A model generated the notes under the pieces. It was not told the origin of the DNA, ran no database searches, and was given only the letters and a program-made list of their open reading frames with translations. A program made the position numbers and the translations under genes. A DNA stretch of 26,382 nt from a virus: the IMG/VR virus record IMGVR_UViG_3300003937_000051, positions 1 to 26,382 of that record. One strand, written 5' to 3'. Below, in pieces: positions 6,459-15,488 of the stretch; the stretch's first letter is position 1; each line of letters starts with the position of its first letter.

Positions 6459-7967
6459 GTGGAATTAACGTTAACAGATAACAAGCAGTTTTTGCGTGTA
6501 GACGAAGCGTCTGAAATGGAAGTTGAACAACTCAACATCACATTAAATAGACGTATTGAATCTTGGAGATTTCATCCCCTAGTTAAAAAGGGTTTATGGG
6601 ATGGTTACATTTCGTATATCAAAGATGATAAATGGATTCCATCTGGTCTATGGCGAGAAGTAATGAATATGTGTAAGCAGTATAAATACGAGCTTAAACT
6701 AAATGGCATTACAAGACTGTTTGATACTAATATAAAAGCTGCAGACTTTGAAGAGTGGGCAATGGATTTCTTTGATGGCTCAGAGATACAACCTAGAGAC
6801 TATCAAATCGAAGCAGCATTTAATATCCTTAAATTTAGAAATTGTCTAAGTGAGTTGGCTACGTCAGCCGGTAAAACTCTTATTTCATTTATGGTAATTT
6901 CATATCTACTAGAAAAACAAAAGGCTGGTAGAATTCTATTCATTGTACCTAATGTTTCACTTGTTGTGCAGGGTTCAGAAGATTTCCAAGACTATAACTG
7001 GAGAAACCAAGCCAATATAAAAGTACAACAGATTTATTCTGGTCAAAAGATTAGACCGGGTAGAAATGTAGTAATAGGGACATATCAATCTCTAGTCAAA
7101 AAAGATAAAGAGTATTTCCAACAATTTGATGCAGTACTTATTGATGAAACACATAAGGCTAAATCTCAATCTATTAAAACTATCCTACAAAAATGTACAG
7201 CAGCTAATTATAGGTTTGGACTTTCGGGTACAATTCCAAAAGCTGGTAGTTTAGATAGATTAACCTTAATGGCATATACTGGTCCTGTAATTACAGAGGT
7301 TAGTGCAAACTTTTTACAAGAAGAAGGTTTTATTGCAGGTTGTAAAGTAAAAGTAATAAAAATGGACTATGCTGCTCAGAGTACAAAGAATGCTTTTAGA
7401 GAAATGTCCCAAAACAGATATGAGAGTAAAGACGTCTATAAATTTGAAAGCAATTATGTTATACAGTCGCCAGGTAGGCTTGCATTCATTTGCAGTATTA
7501 TTTCCAGAGTTAAGGGTAATGGTCTTGTCCTATTCCATAGGATTGAACATGGTAAAAAGATTTATGAGAAACTGCGTCAAGAGTCTGAAAAGAATGTTTA
7601 CTATGTAGACGGTAATACAGATAAAGATATTAGAGAAGAATACAAAAAGAAAATGGAAGCAGGTGCTGAAATTATTATTGTGGCTTCCTATGGTACATTC
7701 TCAACTGGTATATCAATTAACAAGATACATAACATATTCTTTACTGAATCGTTTAAATCAGAGGTGATTATTAGACAGTCTATTGGTAGAGGACTAAGAA
7801 AACATAAGTCAAAAACGGATGTAAATATTATAGATTTCGTAGATGACTTATCATCTCCTGATTGGGATAATTACCTTATCAGGCATTCAAAGGCTAGACA
7901 AAAGATCTACAGAGAACAGAAGTTCCCGTTTGAGATAAAAAATGTCACATTTGAAGGGGATATATAA
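6459..7967 (+). CDS. uvsW: UvsW-type SF2 DNA/RNA helicase
   Basis: UvsW unwinds R-loops and branched DNA and switches T4 from origin-dependent to recombination-dependent replication. The 502-residue product shows all the superfamily 2 motifs: QPRDYQIEA (111-119), Walker A ATSAGKT (134-140), DETH (229-232), SGT (256-258), a motif V-like TGISI, and QSIGRGLRK (motif VI, near 444-452). The N-terminal ~100 residues match the small UvsW DNA-binding domain, including a WDGYI element. The start is GTG at 6459, five bases after the uvsY stop. The last codons, GAT-ATA-TAA, also form a GATATATAA box that may serve the next gene. Confidence 0.88.
   Translation: MELTLTDNKQFLRVDEASEMEVEQLNITLNRRIESWRFHPLVKKGLWDGYISYIKDDKWIPSGLWREVMNMCKQYKYELKLNGITRLFDTNIKAADFEEWAMDFFDGSEIQPRDYQIEAAFNILKFRNCLSELATSAGKTLISFMVISYLLEKQKAGRILFIVPNVSLVVQGSEDFQDYNWRNQANIKVQQIYSGQKIRPGRNVVIGTYQSLVKKDKEYFQQFDAVLIDETHKAKSQSIKTILQKCTAANYRFGLSGTIPKAGSLDRLTLMAYTGPVITEVSANFLQEEGFIAGCKVKVIKMDYAAQSTKNAFREMSQNRYESKDVYKFESNYVIQSPGRLAFICSIISRVKGNGLVLFHRIEHGKKIYEKLRQESEKNVYYVDGNTDKDIREEYKKKMEAGAEIIIVASYGTFSTGISINKIHNIFFTESFKSEVIIRQSIGRGLRKHKSKTDVNIIDFVDDLSSPDWDNYLIRHSKARQKIYREQKFPFEIKNVTFEGDI
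7959..7967 (+). promoter_or_regulatory. GATATATAA motif, candidate late-promoter box
   Basis: Exact GATATATAA overlapping the uvsW stop codon, 34 bases before the ATG of the large virion-type gene at 8002. Motif and spacing fit a T4-like late promoter box (T4: TATAAATA). Confidence 0.45.
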
Positions 7968-8001
7968 TACAATACTAAAATAATAAAATAAAATTATTAA
8001 C

Positions 8002-9774
8002 ATGGGTTCACTAAAACTACAATCTTTTGAAGACTATGCAAATGCATCTAAAATAGCTGCAACTGCAAAGTTAGAAGAAGAACAAAAATCTGCTCGTGAA
8101 GATGCAGCATACGAATTTAAAACCTTGCTAGCTGAATTTGGAGTTACGTCTATAAAAGACCTTAACGAAGAAGATAGAAATAAGTTTTTTAGAAAGCTAG
8201 GTGCTTCTGAAATCTCTGAATCAATAGCAATTATCGAAGAAGGTACAAGATCTCAAATAGGTCTTATCAATAAAAAAGGAAAAATCCAATCAGTGTATAT
8301 GCACTATGATGGTTATCCAGATCACATGCTTCCTACTATTAAGAAGAGTTACATGAATTCTGGTGCAGTTAAGAACATTCTTAAGAAAGGAGGTGCCTCT
8401 TACTTGAAACCAAAGTTTTCTGAAATCGAATTCTACGGAGATAAAGCTACACTAGATGGTGATGTTGAAAAAATCAATAAATTTATTAAAGACGCTAACT
8501 ATGATGGAGGCGCTGAATTTGTATACCTATTTGATGAAAGAGATGGTAAGTGGTATATGGCAGATGTTTATGCTGAGACTGGTTTACAGAAAGCTTTTGA
8601 ATCTATGATAATTAACGAGGCATTTAAACCAAGTAAAGGTAATGCAAGAGATGCTAAGAAAGTAGCAAAATCTTTAGAGAAATTCTTTATGGATCATCCT
8701 GCCTTAGCAACACCTGGTATTATTTTAGGAGTATGTAAATATATGCTAGCAGAATCTTTAACAGATGCTAACTTTCACTCTTATAGAGAGCCAGTAAGTA
8801 AAGTAATTAAAGGTAAGCTTTCAACTATAATGGTAGAGCTTGATAACCTTGGTGGAATGTCAATTCCAGTTGGTAAGAAAACAATCATTAACCTATTAGA
8901 TGATAAAGGAGCATTCATGGCAAGCGCTGCAGGATGGTCAGGTATTGGTATTGTTGAAGGTATGGCTTTATTTTTAGATGGATTCGGACATAGTGATACT
9001 GCTCAAAAAATTGTAGATGCATTTGAATTAATATGGGCTAATGAGTCTGTAATGAATGAAGGTAATGCTTTCTTAGCTGCAAGAGCTAAAGCAATTGAAG
9101 AAGATGCTGAAGAGTTTGAGTTTAACGGTAAGAAATTTCCTGTAATTAAAGAAGATAAAGCTATTAAAGAAGAAGACAAAGCCGAAGATCCAGGAGAAGA
9201 GGTTCCAGGTGGCGAAGAGTCTGATGAAACTGAGGAGCAATTCCCAGATGATTTTGATGCAACAGATCCTGCTGAAGTAGGTAAGATGACTAACGAAGAG
9301 GAAGAAGCTGAAGTTACTGAGGCTAAATTTGTAAAAGATTTTGATAAAGATGTTTTAGATGCTGAAACTAAAGCAGATATAACAACCTATTATCCATCAG
9401 CTAAATTCTTTATTGGTAAATCATCACACTTCTTTGGAGAACTAGAACCAAACCTATTCTTTAAAGCTTACTATGCTAAGTATTACAAAGAAGATACAGG
9501 CAATAAAATTGATGGTGATTTTAAAATTACTTCAATCTATTCTGAAAAGGGTAGTAGATACGTACATTTATTTAACGAGTCCGCTCAACCTACTAACGAA
9601 GCTGAAGTAAAATCTGATGAAGAGTTTAAAGAGTACGCATTCGCAGTTTTAGGAAAAGCATTCGGAGATGATTTTGATGAAGCTAAAGCACAAGAAGTTG
9701 TAGACGGTTTATTGTCTAAACATGGTGAAGACTATGGTGCTGCTGTCGGCGCACTAACTGCATCATTAGGATAA
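8002..9774 (+). CDS. Large multidomain internal/virion protein, possible polyprotein
   Basis: This 590-residue protein begins with a degenerate capsid-targeting-like leader (KLQSFEDY, residues 5-12). Three modules follow. Residues ~85-200 contain the MHYDGYPDHMLP segment (100-111) and an AEFVYLFDERDGKWY strand pair, resembling a phage/plasmid family that I recall with an H-[WY]-D-G-Y-P core. Residues ~207-352 are helical and Gly-rich. Residues ~354-382 carry NAFLAARAKAI and EFEFNGKKF, a short phage-protein motif. An acidic linker (385-440) precedes a C-terminal domain (441-590). Candidate protease sites of the [LIVM]-[NT]-E type sit exactly between modules: IINE206, VMNE353 and EVTE440. No enzyme motif is seen. 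A late virion role is inferred from the leader and context. Confidence 0.6.
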   Translation: MGSLKLQSFEDYANASKIAATAKLEEEQKSAREDAAYEFKTLLAEFGVTSIKDLNEEDRNKFFRKLGASEISESIAIIEEGTRSQIGLINKKGKIQSVYMHYDGYPDHMLPTIKKSYMNSGAVKNILKKGGASYLKPKFSEIEFYGDKATLDGDVEKINKFIKDANYDGGAEFVYLFDERDGKWYMADVYAETGLQKAFESMIINEAFKPSKGNARDAKKVAKSLEKFFMDHPALATPGIILGVCKYMLAESLTDANFHSYREPVSKVIKGKLSTIMVELDNLGGMSIPVGKKTIINLLDDKGAFMASAAGWSGIGIVEGMALFLDGFGHSDTAQKIVDAFELIWANESVMNEGNAFLAARAKAIEEDAEEFEFNGKKFPVIKEDKAIKEEDKAEDPGEEVPGGEESDETEEQFPDDFDATDPAEVGKMTNEEEEAEVTEAKFVKDFDKDVLDAETKADITTYYPSAKFFIGKSSHFFGELEPNLFFKAYYAKYYKEDTGNKIDGDFKITSIYSEKGSRYVHLFNESAQPTNEAEVKSDEEFKEYAFAVLGKAFGDDFDEAKAQEVVDGLLSKHGEDYGAAVGALTASLG

Positions 9775-9794
9775 AAATAATCTAAAAACTTCTT

Positions 9795-11066
9795 ATGAAG
9801 ATATACACTAATTTTACAGAATTTTTAAACGAGAAACTCCAGGTGAACAACTTGGAGGATTTCGTATTTGAAGGTGGAGCAGCAGGACACATGATGCACC
9901 CATTCGATGACCACTCATTAACTTTTGCAGATTTTAAGACTATTGTCAAATCTTCATTACAAGGTGGATTAGATTTCGAAGAGGCTGCAACTGAAAAGAC
10001 CGATGGTCAAAACCTATTTGCAACTGTAAAAGATGGTCAAGCAATGTTTGCCAGAAATAAAGGGCAAATGATAAATCCACTAGATCTAAATGGTATCATT
10101 AAGATGTTCACTGGCCATGCCTCACAGCTGGTTGAAGAAACATATATCTTTGCTGCTAAAGATCTAGCAGAGGCGCTCCCAGCGCTTAAGGATCAATCAA
10201 TGTTCGCGAACGGATTAAATTTCGTTAATATGGAACTGATTTACTCTAAAAACCCTAATGTTATCTATTATGACAGAGATGTTATACAATTTCATGGTAT
10301 TATAGAGACAGATGGTGAAGGTAATCAAACTGGAAAACAAAACGTTGCTGGAGAACTAGTTAAAGCACTTAAAGAATTAAAGTCAGATGTTCAAAAGACG
10401 TTTACAATAATTCCCCCTCAAATTTTAAAGTTAGCTAAAGACGTTAACTTTGACGAGAGAGTCGGCTATTATGAAAAGGCGATAAATAAACTAAGAGATA
10501 CTTATAGTTTATCAGATCAAGATGAAGTTAAAATGTATCACGAGATGTGGTGGAGAAACCAAATCGAAGAAAACTTTGCAGATTTAGATCCTGTAATTAA
10601 AGAGGGTTTACTTTTAAGATGGGCTTACTTAGATAAAAAGACTCTTAATATGAGAGAGTTAAAGAAAGCAGTAACTCCAGAACAAGCAAAGGCTGTTAAA
10701 GATTATGACGGTCAAAGAAACAAGAAGTATAAAGAAAACATTTTACCCTTTGAGAATCTATTTTTAGAATTAGGTGCAGATGTTTTAAAGAACGCTTCTA
10801 ATTTTGTAGCTGCTAATCCAGATGCTGAGAAAGCAAGATTACACAATCAGATTAGAACTGAAGCTGACAAGATTAAAAAGAACGGAGACCTTACTCAAAT
10901 TGAAAAGGTTGAAAAAGAACTAAAAAGACTAGAGGGTATTGGTGGAATTGAGTCGATCATCCCAACAGAAGGAGTGGTCTTTAAATTTAAAGGAAAAACC
11001 TTTAAACTAACAGGTACTTTTGCTGCAATTAATCAGCTAATGGGTATCATAAAATACGGAAGATAA
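9795..11066 (+). CDS. Ligase-type nucleotidyltransferase with capsid-targeting-like leader
   Basis: The protein (423 aa) joins a leader to a covalent nucleotidyltransferase fold. Leader: M-K-I-Y-T-N-F-T-E-F-L-N-E13, then a second possible site F-V-F-E26 before GGAAGHMMHPFDD. Catalytic motif I is EKTDG with the predicted AMP-accepting Lys68. A motif III-like strand NFVNMELIYSK lies near 142-152, and motif IV/V is EGVVFKFKGKTFKLTG (392-407). This is the order found in RNA and DNA ligases; substrate cannot be told from sequence, but a small RNA ligase is most likely because no DNA-ligase OB or BRCT domain is visible. An all-helical middle part (about 215-385) is unusual. The stop overlaps the next ligase gene by one base, which suggests joint production. 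Confidence 0.72.
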   Translation: MKIYTNFTEFLNEKLQVNNLEDFVFEGGAAGHMMHPFDDHSLTFADFKTIVKSSLQGGLDFEEAATEKTDGQNLFATVKDGQAMFARNKGQMINPLDLNGIIKMFTGHASQLVEETYIFAAKDLAEALPALKDQSMFANGLNFVNMELIYSKNPNVIYYDRDVIQFHGIIETDGEGNQTGKQNVAGELVKALKELKSDVQKTFTIIPPQILKLAKDVNFDERVGYYEKAINKLRDTYSLSDQDEVKMYHEMWWRNQIEENFADLDPVIKEGLLLRWAYLDKKTLNMRELKKAVTPEQAKAVKDYDGQRNKKYKENILPFENLFLELGADVLKNASNFVAANPDAEKARLHNQIRTEADKIKKNGDLTQIEKVEKELKRLEGIGGIESIIPTEGVVFKFKGKTFKLTGTFAAINQLMGIIKYGR

Positions 11067-12925
11067 TGGCACTACATAATTTAAAAACATATTTCGAAGG
11101 AGTTAACTCTAATGAGTTTATGGATTTACTTAATAATAAATGTATTGTTAGTGAAAAAATAGATGGTTCATCTTTTCACGTAAAGAGAAATAAAACAGAT
11201 TTTTCTTACTATAAATCAGGTTCTAAAACAGAAATGAATGTGGTAGATCGTACTATTGTAAGATACTACGAAAATGCAATTAGACACTTTAAGACAATAA
11301 CAGAAGAGGCTAAATTGGATATGCCATTTGATTGGAAATTTGGTTTTGAATACTTAGGAGATAATAAGACTATTGATATTGAATATGATGTGCTACCTAA
11401 ATCTAATTTAGTACTAACACATATACAAGTATTACAACCATCTAATCCTAATAAGGTTAGAAAGGTAATTAGAGATAATACTATTTTAAATAAATGGGCA
11501 GATCTATTAGAAGTACAGAGACCTCCAGTTCTTTTTGAGGGTCTTTTACATTCAGGCCAAAAATCAGCTATTATTGATGTTTTAGAAACAAGTATAAATG
11601 AATTTGAAGATAGATTTGAAAATCCTGATAAACCTTCTTTTACAAGAGTAGTTTATAGTATTTTTAATGAAAATAAAAAAGCTTCTGCGTTAATGCATGA
11701 CCTTTCTAAAGACGTTTCAGGTTTCATAGTTAATTTTCATGATGGTAAAGGCCTTAAGTCTTTTGTTTTAGAAAAGTTTAATAAGAAACCTAGAGCAGAA
11801 AGAAAACCTTCTGACATGTATCAGATTTCTATTTTAGATATTGTAGAACATTTTATGCAGTTTGATATTGATACTATAGAATTAAAAGAAGAACAATCTG
11901 ATAAGAGATATTTAGAATTAATGTCTGAAATGTTTAATAAATATATTGAATCAAACGCAACGAAATATATCGGAGCTAAGTTTGACTCTGCTGATTTTGC
12001 AGAATCCCCAATGTTTGAATTAAACCATAAATTCTTACAAAATGAAAAAACACTAACTTTAGTGCAAGATAAAATTTTATCGGAATTGTTTAAAATTACT
12101 TTAGGTTCTTTTAGAAAAAAGAGAGTTAAAGAGACTGATATTATTAGTGGAGATATGTTATCTGCTTTAAACGATATTGTTGAAAAGGTTGAAGCTAAGA
12201 TTTTAGCTAAAGCAAACGAAGATAACGTAATGAACTTTAAACAATATTTAGTAAATCAAAAAATATCTGCTGAAGTAGCACCAGTCATGGAAGCTCTAAA
12301 AGTAGACCATCCAGAAAAAGGTAAGCAATTAGTAAATATGTTTGTTGGTAGATTTCAACCATTTACATTAGGACATGCTAAAGTTGTAGAAACAATCCAT
12401 AAGCAAAATGGTTATCCTGTAGTTATTCTATTAGTTAAAGCTAAGAATAAGAAAAAGGAAGATTCATTTAAGAGACCTTACGATGAGGCAACTCAAGTAG
12501 CTATGATAAACAGATTAAAAGGTAAATTACCTATTGAAGATATTTTTGTAATTCCAACAGGAGGTATTGACACTATGTTTAATGCAATGAGACCTAAATA
12601 CGAACCAGTATTATGGGGAACAGGAAGTGATAGAATGAAGACTTATGGTTACCAAGTAGATAAACAAGAATATAGAGATGCTCTAGATGTTAGAGATGAT
12701 TTTGGTTTATTTGAAATACCTAGAACAGGAAAGAATATATCAGCAACACAAGTAAGAAATGCAATGTTAGATGGTGATGAGAAGTTATTTAAGAAACTAA
12801 CTCCTAAGCCATTACATAATATGTATGCTGAGTTAAAACAAAAATTAGAAGACTCGATGGGAGTAATGGCAGAATCTACAGAAGTAGAGTTCTTAACCTT
12901 CGATGATTTTATTAAGAATATATAA
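11066..12925 (+). CDS. RNA ligase-like domain fused to NMN-adenylyltransferase-like domain
   Basis: Residues 1-388 form a ligase-type nucleotidyltransferase: motif I SEKIDGSS with predicted Lys31, motif III FGFEYLGDN, motif IV VSGFIVNF and motif V FVLEKFNKK. Residues ~389-619 form a cytidylyltransferase-fold enzyme with GRFQPFTLGH (428-437) and ISATQVR (558-564), the two nucleotide-binding signatures of NadM/NadR-type NMN adenylyltransferases. At the junction lies M389-N-F-K-Q-Y-L-V-N-Q, which looks like the leaders that start other genes here but ends in Gln instead of Glu. The C-terminus (TFDDFIKN) also resembles the leader core. An internal start at ATG 12230 could produce the C-terminal enzyme alone. 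Proposed roles are RNA end joining and NAD synthesis; the latter is known in T4-like phage KVP40 (NatV). A linked function is an inference. Confidence 0.8.
   Translation: MALHNLKTYFEGVNSNEFMDLLNNKCIVSEKIDGSSFHVKRNKTDFSYYKSGSKTEMNVVDRTIVRYYENAIRHFKTITEEAKLDMPFDWKFGFEYLGDNKTIDIEYDVLPKSNLVLTHIQVLQPSNPNKVRKVIRDNTILNKWADLLEVQRPPVLFEGLLHSGQKSAIIDVLETSINEFEDRFENPDKPSFTRVVYSIFNENKKASALMHDLSKDVSGFIVNFHDGKGLKSFVLEKFNKKPRAERKPSDMYQISILDIVEHFMQFDIDTIELKEEQSDKRYLELMSEMFNKYIESNATKYIGAKFDSADFAESPMFELNHKFLQNEKTLTLVQDKILSELFKITLGSFRKKRVKETDIISGDMLSALNDIVEKVEAKILAKANEDNVMNFKQYLVNQKISAEVAPVMEALKVDHPEKGKQLVNMFVGRFQPFTLGHAKVVETIHKQNGYPVVILLVKAKNKKKEDSFKRPYDEATQVAMINRLKGKLPIEDIFVIPTGGIDTMFNAMRPKYEPVLWGTGSDRMKTYGYQVDKQEYRDALDVRDDFGLFEIPRTGKNISATQVRNAMLDGDEKLFKKLTPKPLHNMYAELKQKLEDSMGVMAESTEVEFLTFDDFIKNI
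12917..12925 (+). promoter_or_regulatory. AATATATAA motif, variant of candidate late box
   Basis: One-base variant of GATATATAA overlapping the stop of the ligase-NMNAT gene, 20 bases before the ATG at 12946. It may allow separate late expression of the downstream leader-bearing genes. Confidence 0.3.
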
Positions 12926-12945
12926 AACAAATATAGCATAATACT

Positions 12946-13353
12946 ATGAAAAGAATACAAACATTCGAAAGCTTTAGTAATTCAGTAGATGAATCAGTTT
13001 CATTTGGATATAAATACTACTCCGGTTACTATGCCTACAAATGGGCGTATGAAGACATGGGCGAGCAACTTCCTGCTAAAGGAGAAACCTGTTGGCTAGT
13101 AAAAGCACATAATGAGGTAATGTGTGACGGCGAGAAAATAAAACTTGACGAAGGAAACGGCTACATGACAAGACATATAGGGGTTTACAAAACCGAAGAG
13201 GAAGCAAAGAAAGTATACGACAAGGTAGTTAAAGAACGTCCCTTCAGAACTGAGATTTCATTTTCAATGGGAACATTATATGCTAAAACTAAATTTGCCC
13301 GTGAGTATAACGAGACAGAAGGCGTTATGGGTAAAGTTAAAATAATGAGATAA
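12946..13353 (+). CDS. Leader-bearing protein of unknown function (135 aa)
   Basis: The N-terminus M-K-R-I-Q-T-F-E-S-F matches the first ten leader positions seen in this block, though the Leu-Asn-Glu cleavage site is replaced by Ser-Asn-Ser and the nearest Glu is E16. The rest is a small alpha/beta protein with many Tyr and Lys residues, including an YYSGYYAYKWAYEDM helix, a CWLVKAHNEVMCDGEKI strand pair with two Cys, and a Y-K-T-E-E-E-A helix. I do not recognise a family. Codons are slightly richer in G and C than in the large neighbours. It is three bases from the next gene and so probably co-expressed with it as a packaged small protein. Confidence 0.55.
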   Translation: MKRIQTFESFSNSVDESVSFGYKYYSGYYAYKWAYEDMGEQLPAKGETCWLVKAHNEVMCDGEKIKLDEGNGYMTRHIGVYKTEEEAKKVYDKVVKERPFRTEISFSMGTLYAKTKFAREYNETEGVMGKVKIMR

Positions 13354-13355
13354 CC

Positions 13356-15467
13356 ATGAACAAATTTGAAGATTTCTTAAAAGAAGGTAAAAAGATACAA
13401 ATCAAAAGAAAGTATACTGAGAACCACCCTGCTAGAACTGTAGGTAAAACAGCCAATGTTAGAAATGAGATTTTAAAAGCTGTAAAAGATGGTGTAATCA
13501 CAGAAGAAGAGTTTACTAAAATTCTTTCTAAATTATCTGGTGACCATAAACAATGGAGAACTAGAAATACAAAATACTTTAATGTTTCTGAAGACGGTAT
13601 TAAACTTTCTAAATGGGGTCTAAGAATTCTTTCTGAATTAAACTCTGATGAAGAGGAAATGATTTTATCTGATGAGATTAGTGAAAAGATTAAAATTACT
13701 AAAGATGAATGGCCTTATGTTGAATTTAAAGATGGTGGTAAAAAACACAAAGTAGAATTTGATTACGAAGATGTTATTGATGACCACGGTAACGAGGGAC
13801 AAGATCAATACTGGGTTGGTAAAGATGAAGATGGCCAAGAATGGCAAATAGATGTTTATGCTGATTATAGAGGTGAAGTACAAGATATATTATATGATAC
13901 ACTTGTTAAAGAATCTAAAGTAAATGAAGCTAAAGAATCAGCCTGGGACAAATTAAATAGAATTGCTGACGAAGAATACGGTGAGTTCGGATTTGCAACT
14001 TTAGATGAAGACGATATGGCAGACCATATCGATATGAAAAAAGCTGATAAATTAGCTGATAAAGAATATGGCGAGTTTGGATTTACATCTTTAGGTGAAG
14101 ACGATATGAAAGAGCTTATTAATAATAATCCAAAATTGGTTAAAGAATCTGTAGTTAACGAAAAAGACGATGCTGGTGACCATTTAGATAAACTTGCTGA
14201 ATTAGTAGGTAAAGCTAGAGATTTCTTTGCAATCGGTAAAGAATTAAAAGCAGGTAAATACAAATACGACTATAGTGATAGTATGATGCCAATGTATACG
14301 ATAAAAGCAGATGGTTTTAAATTTGCAATACTTAACAAAAGATACGTTGACAGCGGCGATAGAGAAGTTGGAGAGATTGCTATTGGTCTAATGGAAAATA
14401 TTAAAACAGAAATAACAAATATGGAAACATTTTCAATACACGAATCATTTGCATCATTTACTGGAGCAAACGGATTCTTAAACGAAAAATTAGGAAGTCA
14501 GATTTTAGCTAGCATCTTAATGGGTAACAAAGAGGGTAAGTATGGTAAGAAAAATCTAGCTGCTTTAGCTGGAGGTTTTTATCAAATGACTAAAGTAGCT
14601 CTTGATAAAATTCAAGACGAAGACTTTATTTTAGATAATGACCCACAAAAAGCATTTAAAAACCACGGCGGTTCTAAGAATATTATTTTCTTTATTTCAG
14701 ATAATGAAAAAGAGAATCCATATTTACCAAGTAATCAAGGTTCATACGGAAGTTTAGCTACTATTCCAGGTGGCGGTATTCTATTAGCAGCAATGGGTGG
14801 TGATAGAGAATTTTATACTAATGACTGGTCTAGATATTCTAAGAATAGAGCTTGGAAAAAAGATGGTAGAAAAGGTGCTGAGGATCAAATCGGTGTAAAT
14901 AAGAAATATAGAGGTTGGGATGCTTCAGGTTTAAGTAATGGTAAAAGAATTGCAGAAGTTTCTGATAGAGTTATTATTGTAAACCTAGATCTAATTAGAC
15001 AAAAGTATTCTACTCAACAATTAAGAGATGCAAGAGCCTCTGCTAAAGCAGGTGCAATTGCGTTTAAATCTGATAAAGATTTTAAAGCTGATAACAAAAA
15101 CAGATACCACAAGATACTAGCTACTAAAGCAGCTTCATTACCAATTGATAAAATGGTTGCAGATGCTATTGACTTATTAGCAAGTCAAATTAAAGATGGT
15201 TTAGCTAGTGGTGATAAAACTAAATATGATGAAATCAAAATAGGTACGAACTCAAAAGGTAGAGAAGCTAAATTAAGAGATGCTTCTAACCACATGTCAA
15301 ATATTTTAGATAATTATTCAAGATATTGTGATTATATTAGACAGGGTGAAGAATCTAAAGAAAGATACGGACAAGCCGAGTCTTACTATGAAAGAGAATC
15401 TAAAAACTATGCTAAAGAAATTAAAGACCAAATCTCTAAGATTAAAGGATTTGATTACGCTTGGTAA
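13356..15467 (+). CDS. Large leader-bearing internal protein, two-part, function unknown
   Basis: This 703-residue protein begins M-N-K-F-E-D-F-L-K-E10, the closest match here to the T4 leader MKTYQEFIAE, residue for residue in length and pattern. Residues 20-180 are a Lys/Glu-rich alpha/beta region. Residues 199-251 hold a tandem repeat (see its own entry) flanked by LVKESKVNE191 and LVKESVVNE269. A second leader-like stretch, M356-E-T-F-S-I-H-E-S-F ending GFLNE377-K, begins the C-terminal half, which has Gly-rich loops (IPGGGILLAAMGGD) and a LRDARASAKAGAIAF helix. The parts may be cut apart during head maturation. No catalytic motif is recognised. An internal start at ATG 14421 is possible. 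Confidence 0.6.
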   Translation: MNKFEDFLKEGKKIQIKRKYTENHPARTVGKTANVRNEILKAVKDGVITEEEFTKILSKLSGDHKQWRTRNTKYFNVSEDGIKLSKWGLRILSELNSDEEEMILSDEISEKIKITKDEWPYVEFKDGGKKHKVEFDYEDVIDDHGNEGQDQYWVGKDEDGQEWQIDVYADYRGEVQDILYDTLVKESKVNEAKESAWDKLNRIADEEYGEFGFATLDEDDMADHIDMKKADKLADKEYGEFGFTSLGEDDMKELINNNPKLVKESVVNEKDDAGDHLDKLAELVGKARDFFAIGKELKAGKYKYDYSDSMMPMYTIKADGFKFAILNKRYVDSGDREVGEIAIGLMENIKTEITNMETFSIHESFASFTGANGFLNEKLGSQILASILMGNKEGKYGKKNLAALAGGFYQMTKVALDKIQDEDFILDNDPQKAFKNHGGSKNIIFFISDNEKENPYLPSNQGSYGSLATIPGGGILLAAMGGDREFYTNDWSRYSKNRAWKKDGRKGAEDQIGVNKKYRGWDASGLSNGKRIAEVSDRVIIVNLDLIRQKYSTQQLRDARASAKAGAIAFKSDKDFKADNKNRYHKILATKAASLPIDKMVADAIDLLASQIKDGLASGDKTKYDEIKIGTNSKGREAKLRDASNHMSNILDNYSRYCDYIRQGEESKERYGQAESYYERESKNYAKEIKDQISKIKGFDYAW
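13950..14108 (+). repeat. Tandem 30-residue protein repeat (2 copies)
   Basis: Residues 199-221 and 229-251 of the 703-aa protein repeat the pattern [KN]-x-x-[IL]-A-D-[EK]-E-Y-G-E-F-G-F-x-[TS]-L-x-E-D-D-M with a 30-residue period. The DNA has diverged at third positions, so the duplication is old and kept by protein selection. It may be a short binding module. Confidence 0.75.
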
Positions 15468-15488
15468 TAAAACTAAAATAATAAAGAT

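Noticed and set aside
13665-14263. Long minus-strand ORFs rich in Ser, Ile and Phe inside the 703-aa gene
   Set aside because: They are frame shadows of AT-rich Lys/Glu/Asp codons; no start signal or promoter lies nearby.
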